Shown here piece by piece: positions 57,929 to 64,000 of a DNA stretch of 64,000 bases. How positions within the stretch are numbered: position 1 is the stretch's first letter; the number at the start of each line of letters is the position of its first letter. Position numbers and translations under genes: made by a program. Under the pieces are notes generated by a model. The model saw only the letters and a list, made by a program, of their open reading frames with translations. It made no database searches and had not been told where the DNA came from. This DNA is from Diphasiastrum complanatum. Its lineage: Eukaryota; Streptophyta; Lycopodiopsida; Lycopodiales; Lycopodiaceae. The stretch is taken from positions 41,833,862-41,897,861 of the forward strand of contig CM055110.1 in the NCBI GenBank assembly GCA_029204225.1, read 5' to 3'.

Positions 57929-59070
57929 TTAGCAAATTAAATACTGAAAACAAAAAATTGAAAACAAATAAAATAAAAAAATATATTGAGATGAGGCTTG
58001 CTGAACTGGCGGAGCAGGCTGCCGAAACTTGCGTAATCGGCTGCCATTTACCGGAGTATCAAATCGTTTCCCATCCAAGTGCTCAAGAATTACTGCGCCA
58101 TAGTTCAGGATTTCCTTCACTTTATACGGGCCTTTCCCAGTAAACTTCAACTTACCCTTGATCAGCTTGGTTTTGTACATCAATGCAAGATCTCCTGCTT
58201 CCAGATCTTTCTTATGCAATCGCCAATCGTGCCATGTCTTGCGGCGGGCTTTCTCTACTGCTAAGGCATGAACTGCCATCAATTGGGTTTCACATAATTT
58301 GTGCAACGCATCGTGGCGAAGTTGTAAAGACTGATCATCATTTAATCGTTCCGTTGCTGCTATGCGTAAAGATGGGATTAAAAATTCAATTGGCATAACA
58401 TCATCTTGACCATAAATCAGTTGAAAAGGTGTTTGATTTGTACTATTTTTGTAAGCAGTTCTCAATGTCCATAATGTTGCATACAGTTTATGTTCCTAAT
58501 CAGACCGACTCGCTTCAACTGTGTTTGTCATAATGGTGCAGAGAATCTTATTGGAAGATTCAGCTTGGCCATTCACTCTGGGTTAATAGGGAGTACTAAA
58601 TCTGTGTATAACAAAAAAATCTTCCAATAAACACTTTATTGTTTGATTAACAAAGTGTGTACCCCGATCACTGACAATTTCGATCGGACATCCAAATCTG
58701 ACAATAATATTTTCATATAGAAACTTAGCTGTAGATTTCGCATCAGCTACTTTGACAGCTTTGGCTTCAACCCACTTGGTCATATATTCAGTTGCGACAA
58801 TAATGTAGCAAGCCTGAGATCCTTGAGCAGCGGGATGAATAGGACCAACATAATCCAGTCCCCATTTTTCAAACGGTGCTTGCGATAAAACCGGATGTAA
58901 GTGTTCATAATTCTGTCGAGTAGGAAATCGTGCTCGTTGGCAGACATCACATGTCTGAATAAAATCTTCTGTGTCCTTATAAAGTGTAGGCCACCAACAA
59001 CCAGATTGCAAAAGTTTGCGAACAATAATATCTGTAGAGAAGTGTCCTCAACCCATGCCATCATGTGAAA
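57929..59070 (-). pseudogene. Gypsy element c integrase
   Basis: Zinc-binding part (HDGMG, stop, GHFS; CWWPTLYKDTEDFIQTCDVC). Core with all three acids: FEKWGLDYVGPIHPAAQGSQ, EIVSDRGTHFVNQTIK and, after a stop, NGQAESSNK. The C-terminal domain at 58465-57950 has FQLIYGQDDVMPIEFLIPSL, LEAGDLALMYKTKLIKGKLK and GKGPYKVKEILNYGA. Only stops and a missing linker spoil it. It is the best preserved integrase of its family here and the reference for defects in a and b. Confidence 0.87.
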
Positions 59071-60902
59071 ACATGATTAGATCTGGTACTTCATGCGGTA
59101 AAACACATCTTCGTAAAATATTATCTGATCCACGACGATACAATTGTCCTGCAATTAATTGATAAGGTTGAGCCTTATGAATGAATTGTCTTTTTTGTAC
59201 TTTTGTCAAAGAGTCATTCGGTTGTCCTAGCATCAGGTACTCAACAATATCTATCGCCCACTCAGGTACTGCTTCAACATAGAACAACGCAGCATCTGGC
59301 AGTTCATCATCCACTTCAGTATTAACTGGTGCAGATTCAATTCGTGAAACATAATCAGCTAGATAATGTTGCTTCCCCTTTCTGACCACAATTCAAAAGT
59401 CAAATTCAGTCAATAATAATAACCATCTTGCAATACGTCCAGTATTACACATCTTATTTACCAAGTAAAGTAACGGTTGATGATCCGTATAAAATGCAAA
59501 ATGTGTTTCCATGAGATAGTGACGAAATTTCTGAACAGAAAAAATCATGGCTAGTGCTTCACGTTTTGTTGTTGAATAATTCTTCTATGAATCTGTAAGT
59601 TGTCTGCTTGCAAATTGTATAGGATAATCCTTCTTATAGTCACCTGGCTACGTCAAAATTAATCCAACGACGTATTTTGAGACGTCCGTATGAACATGAA
59701 ACTCTAATGTCCAATTTGGAGAACGCAGTATTGGTGCTGAAGATAATGCTTTTTTTAACTTTTCAAAGGCTTCGAACGCCTCTACTGTCCAAATAAGAAC
59801 AATAGTGAATTTGTATATAGGTCGTGCTAAATCCGCAAAGAAGATAATAAAAATTTGATAGTAGTTCGCATGACCCATAAACACATAAACTCCTCGAATT
59901 GTTGCTGGCGGAGGCAATTCCACAATCACTTTGATCTTAGAGTAATCGGTGACAATACCATGTCTTGATATCACATGTCCAAGCACCACTCCGTGAGAAA
60001 CCCATATCTGGCATTTTTCAGGATTTAGAGAAACCTGATATTTGCGGCATCTTTCAAAGACATTCTCCAATCGATCCAGGTGGTCTGTATGTGTACTATG
60101 AGCTCCCAAGTCGTCCAAGTACATTTCAAGAAATTTCTGCAGATAATCTTTAAAGGCAAATTGCATTACTCTTTGGAATGAACTTGGTGCATCACAGAGT
60201 CCAAACGACATTACTTTGTAAGCATAGGTGCCCCCATTCTGTTGCAGAAGCAGTCTTGTGACGATCGGCAGGTGCAATCTTAACTTGGTTGTAACCACTA
60301 AATACATCGAAGAAACTATAAGCTTCCGCTCCAACAAGGCGATCCAAAATGCTTTCAGTAAAAGGTAACGGAAAGTGATCCTTCCGTGTCACTTTATTCA
60401 ATGCTTTGAGATTCACACAGATTCGCAATTTCCCATTTTTCTTAGGAACAATGACAATCGGTGAAATCCATTCGGTATGCTCGATCTCATAAATGAAATC
60501 GGCGTCAAGCAATCTCTGAAGTTCTTTCTTTATCAGATCTGCCACATTAGGATTACAACGATAGAACTTTGTAACCTTTGGAACTGCATCAGGTACTAAA
60601 TGTATGGTATGTTCAATGACTGATGTCGAAATACCCTTCAAATCTTGATAAGTCCATGCAAAACAATCTTGATACTTAATAAGTAGCAAACGGAGTGCTT
60701 GATACTGTTCAGGAGTAAGTTCTGATCCCACTTGTACAATCTTTTCTGGTTCTCCTGGTTCTGCAAGATTCATTGGCTGCGTCCTAGCTGGGCCATCGTA
60801 AACCTCTTTAGATTCCGGCATGTGTTCTTCAGGTTCATGATGTGCTTTAGGTAACATGATAACCACATCATCCAGTGTATAACGTTTAAAATGCTCTGGC
60901 AT
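59071..60902 (-). pseudogene. Gypsy element c reverse transcriptase and RNase H
   Basis: RT: ECQDCFAWTYQDLKGIS-like (YQDCFAWTYQDLKGISTSVI), IYEIEHTEWISPIVIVPKKN, FSGYNQVKIAPADRHKTA, frameshift near 60240, GTYAYKVMSFGLCDAPSSFQ and catalytic YLDDLGAHSTHTDH intact. Then NPEKCQIWVSHGVVLGHVIS and FMGHANYYQIF. RNase H: VHTDVSKYVVGLILT, stop, YSTTKREALAMIFSVQKFRH, YTDHQPLLYLVNK and GKQHYLADYVSRIESAP. The N-terminal extension (60902-60700) with MPEHFKRYTLDDVVIMLPKA links to protease. Confidence 0.87.
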
Positions 60903-61191
60903 ATCATGCTGGACTACATTTGCTTGTTCTTTTTCGAAAGGACTTGTCTTGGATCTTCGTTTAGTCTTCTTAGCAGGAATTGATCATGGAGGTGATGACT
61001 TCCGGGATGATAAATCTTTCTTCTCAGGTGAAGACTTCCTAGACGATGATGTCTTGCTGGAGATCTGACTTGAAGAATCATTCTTGACTTTTCCTTTGTC
61101 TTTATCCAATAGAGGTGCCACTTCCTTTAAATCAAACTTTTGAGGGGGATTTTCCCATTTCACGACCGTATTATAATGTTGTGAAGAATTG
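60903..61191 (-). pseudogene. Gypsy element c protease-RT linker, Ser/Lys-rich
   Basis: The minus strand reads NSSQHYNTVVKWENPPQKFD, LKEVAPLLDKDKGKVKND and then repeats of SSRKSSPEKKD type. Low-complexity, charged. It continues the frame cut by the insertion at 61197-61965. Confidence 0.7.
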
Positions 61192-61196
61192 CCAAA

Positions 61197-61965
61197 AATT
61201 TGCAAATCTAGCTTGATCAAAAACCATGTAGAATAGTGTAAATTGTGTACACAAGTGGGTCCCACACATGTGAGGCCATGATGCCATGTGGGAGGTCAAG
61301 TCAAGAGAGTTGGTCATGTCTATTTGGTGGTCATCCCTACTTTATAGGACCTACACCTAAGTTTAAGGTGAAAATTTGACCAACTAGCTACCTACCAAGC
61401 ATAACTCTAGGAAATAGACTAGGGTTTCATTTTAGGTCAAGGAGAGTGAGTTAACTTGCTTATTACATGCTGGAAATCCATTTAACTTCAAGAAGGAAGT
61501 CAAATTTGGTATGGATTCCCTCTCTCCATAGTAAGAAGATAGAAAATTTTTGGAGCTCATTGGCAATCTCAAGCTAGTTCACTATGTACATTGAGTTTTT
61601 GTGATCCAAATGAAACCAAATCAACTTCTACTTGTTTCTCAGGTTGAAGGCCATACTACAGCCTGTAGTACACATGTGTGGGCTCGGCTTTCAATGTTGA
61701 TCAATGCTTTTGATTGTGAATGCTTGTTGTTTGTCAAATTGCCAATCTAGATCAACTTTTTTGTGTCTAGTTTTTTGATAGATTGTTAAGCAAGCATCCA
61801 ATCACTCTTGTGGATCTTTTGTAGATCCATTTATGGTCCTAAAGTACAGTACTTTCACAAATGTTGCTTTGCTTGTTTCTTCGTCATCGAACCTGTCATC
61901 CTATCTCTCTTCAATATAATCGCTTTGGGCGATTTGATTGTTGGTTCATCAGAACATTACGCACT
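61197..61965. mobile_element. 769-bp insertion in element c with CCAAA duplication
   Basis: The element c frame MDLTKFG...NSSQHY is split here. CCAAA stands on both sides (61192-61196 and 61966-61970). The inserted block begins AATTTGCAAATC and ends CATTACGCACT, so it lacks TG...CA ends and shows no clear inverted termini. No protein pattern. Identity unknown. Confidence 0.55.
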
Positions 61966-61970
61966 CCAAA

Positions 61971-62700
61971 TTTGGTCAGATCCATATGATGTAGAATCTG
62001 TTCATTCGTAAGTTCTGCATTGCCATCATAAGTTAAGGCATGGCTCATTGGTATGAGATCATCCTCAATTGGATCTGGTATAGGTTCCGTTGATATCCAG
62101 GCTACATTCAGCACATTTAGTGGAAACATGATTGGCGTATCCAAAGTTCGATCTAACAAGAAAATCTTGCTCATCTCTGATTGAATATATTGTTGATACA
62201 TATATCCTGCTGTACAATCAATTGTTGCAAGAGCTTCGTTCCAATTGACAGTATCCGTTTGAGAATCGTAGTGAACTCCCAATTCTTTCTCTGGTCGATC
62301 ACAAGTGTGATCCGTTGTTGATGAATCGTCATCCGCTTTTTGAACCACTGGCTTGACAGCCCAAGTCGTAGGATCAATTTTAACTGCATGTTCACGATTT
62401 TCAAAAGTGATTTTGCCGGTACCCCAGTTATGAAATACTTGCGCACCTCATAACCATGGACGTCCTAAGAGAACTCGGTAAACATTTGGTGCTTCTGGTA
62501 AGTCCATCACGACGAAAGTAACGACGAACTGTAATATCTGCAATCCTGACAGGTATATCTTCCACCATTCCTCGTGGACGAACCGTCGTTTGATCAGCTA
62601 GCTTAATAGCAAAAGTAACAGGCTTAATCTTTGTAAGGCCCCATTTTGTACGTAGCTTTGTAGAAATCAAGTTAACTCCTGAACCGCCGTCTATCACGGC
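61971..62700 (-). pseudogene. Gypsy element c aspartic protease
   Basis: Retropepsin-like domain with active site VIDGGSGVNLISTKL (62697, Asp-Gly-Gly-Ser-Gly in place of the usual D-S/T-G), then LTKIKPVTFAIKLADQTTVR and RVLLGRPWL-type flap sequence in another frame. The following segment (62348-61911) reads HYDSQTDTVNWNEALATIDC and SMSHALTYDGNAELTNEQIL-like, acidic. Frameshifts near 62520 and 62440. Confidence 0.7.
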
Positions 62701-62724
62701 CGCTTCTTTAGAAAATTGTCTATG

Positions 62725-64000
62725 TTATATTGGCTGAGTGATATTCTTTTGTTCACTTTCCCAAGCTGCTCCAACATGTAGTACATCGTTAGATTCTTCA
62801 AATCTAGCACAAAAGAGTGGCTCCTGATGGTCTTCTGATTTTTCTTGAGCTAACTTTTGTGCTAAGACTTCTTTTGCTTTTGGCACCAACTTTAGGAGCT
62901 CTCCCAATGAAATATTGATCTTGCTAGACAAAATATTCATGAGTAATTCTGTATGCGGTGCTTCCGGATCCGTCATCTTGAAGGGTTCTTCGTGATGATG
63001 TAATTGATCATTCATATCCGTACGTAAATTTCTTGAAGGCTGCAATGGTGAACACCGAACTTCAGTTGTTACTTTCGCAGCTTCAAGTTCCTCTTTTTCT
63101 TGCAGATGCTTAATCCACTGTCTCATATCCTGATATCTTCATTTTTCTGCATTGAGATTTGGATAAACTTCCAATGCTGTTGGTGTATCGTTCAATGGTA
63201 TAGAATCAGTAGGTACTGAATCCACTACTGGTTCTTTTTGCTTTTGTGCTCTGGTGACCACCATCAAGGGTGCACTTGATTTATTATGAGCTACCGATCC
63301 TTGCTTGATTGTTATCAAATTTATAGGTGTTGTAGCTGGTGGTGGCTTTGGTCTTGTTGGACAGTCTTTATAGCAATGCCCATATCCACAGTCACGACAG
63401 AATGGTACAAATTTTTCTTTATTTGGGCATTCTGCAACTCTGTGATTTTCTCCACATGAAAAGCATCCAAGTGGTGCTCTGGCCCAATTTCTCGAGGCTT
63501 GTTGTTGAGCGGTAGCATAAATGGCATACTATTCTGAAGACCCGCCTTCCTGATCATTACCATAGCTCCATTGCTCAGCACTTCCGTACGGTTCTGGTTC
63601 CATCAAATTGGCAGGAGGAGCGGAGTGCTTTGGTGGGGCAGGCAAGTCTAGACGCTCCGGGTATCCAAGAGTAGATTGTCGTAGTCTTGCTGTTGGATTG
63701 CCTCCATACTGTGGATCTCAATATCCCATATGGGCATACCGTTGCTGAATCATCCTGAGGGTTGAAGTTGCAAAAGGCAGTCCCATGGTCAGGTGAACTA
63801 CACAGATGGCAAACACTGATTTCCATTCATTTTTTCAATTGAGGACACTCGTTCACTGTGTGATTTCTTGTACAAATAGAACACCAGACATTTTCCTTGG
63901 TAGGAAAAGTCTTTGCAAACCTCTCAGGTTCCTTGTTCACTTCTCCGTGGAAAATTTCCAATGCTTTGATCTTCTCATCAAATTGCAACTACAACTTTTC
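62725..64000 (-). pseudogene. Gypsy element c gag with several zinc knuckles
   Basis: Runs off the right edge. Four Cys-His boxes are visible on the minus strand: CSICTRNHTVNEC (about 63880), CHLCSSPDHGTAFC (about 63805), CFSCGENHRVAEC (about 63465) and CRDCGYGHCYKDC (about 63405). Three have CX2CX3HX4C spacing, one the standard CX2CX4HX4C. Downstream (63126-62725) is a helical, charged region with ISLGELLKLVPKAKEVLAQK. Stops at about 63129, 63527 and 63717 break the frame. Expected to bind element RNA in active relatives. Confidence 0.75.

Overview
This is a retrotransposon-dominated stretch of a land-plant nuclear genome. The evidence is spliceosomal introns with GT-AG borders, plant-type Ty1/copia and Ty3/gypsy LTR elements primed from initiator Met-tRNA, a hAT fossil, and long dinucleotide arrays. 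One gypsy family looks to me like the Athila/Tat/Selgy/Phygy part of the Ty3 tree, which together with the loose, repeat-rich layout would suit a fern, lycophyte or moss. That placement is an inference. Nothing bacterial, viral or organellar was seen, and no rRNA, tRNA or CRISPR locus.

Layout. 1-6560 (+): two joined, degraded copies of copia family A, preceded by a family-B integrase scrap and interrupted by a 958-bp TG...CA insertion. 6561-12.9 kb: non-coding DNA, a (CA)(TA)(GA) microsatellite, a hAT transposase fossil and a copia LTR. 12.9-17.1 kb: copia RNase H and reverse-transcriptase scraps (-) around a multi-exon, unfamiliar plus-strand pseudogene. 17.1-23.0 kb: gypsy element a (-). 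23.9-25.1 kb: a broken alpha/beta-hydrolase paralogue. 25.2-31.8 kb: gypsy element b (-). 31.8-50.5 kb: a four-level nest. Gypsy d (+) has element e (-) in its 3' LTR, e has a family-A copia (-) in its RT, and that copia has a family-B copia (-) in its gag. Two of these insertions have clean 5-bp target duplications. 50.5-53.1 kb: spacer with hairpins, then the one intact host gene, a four-exon alpha/beta-hydrolase (-). 53.1-55.3 kb: microsatellite, a plus-strand LTR/PBS fragment with a pyrimidine-rich leader, and a copia RT scrap. 55.3-64.0 kb: gypsy element c (-), running off the right edge.

The most interesting signal is a third open reading frame (here ORF3) lying in sense orientation between integrase and the 3' LTR of gypsy elements a, b and c. 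In a and b it spans about 3.1 kb, with an N-terminal domain, a Ser/Thr/Pro-rich linker, a coiled coil, and a C-terminal domain recognisable in all three copies. I see no transmembrane segment, so it does not look like an envelope. I cannot match it to a known family.

The two hydrolase copies share exact lengths for exons 2-4 and appear to be an old tandem duplicate pushed apart by the retroelement pile. Nearly all retroelement genes carry stops, frameshifts or lost catalytic residues, so the window reads as an archive of dead elements around one plausible working gene.
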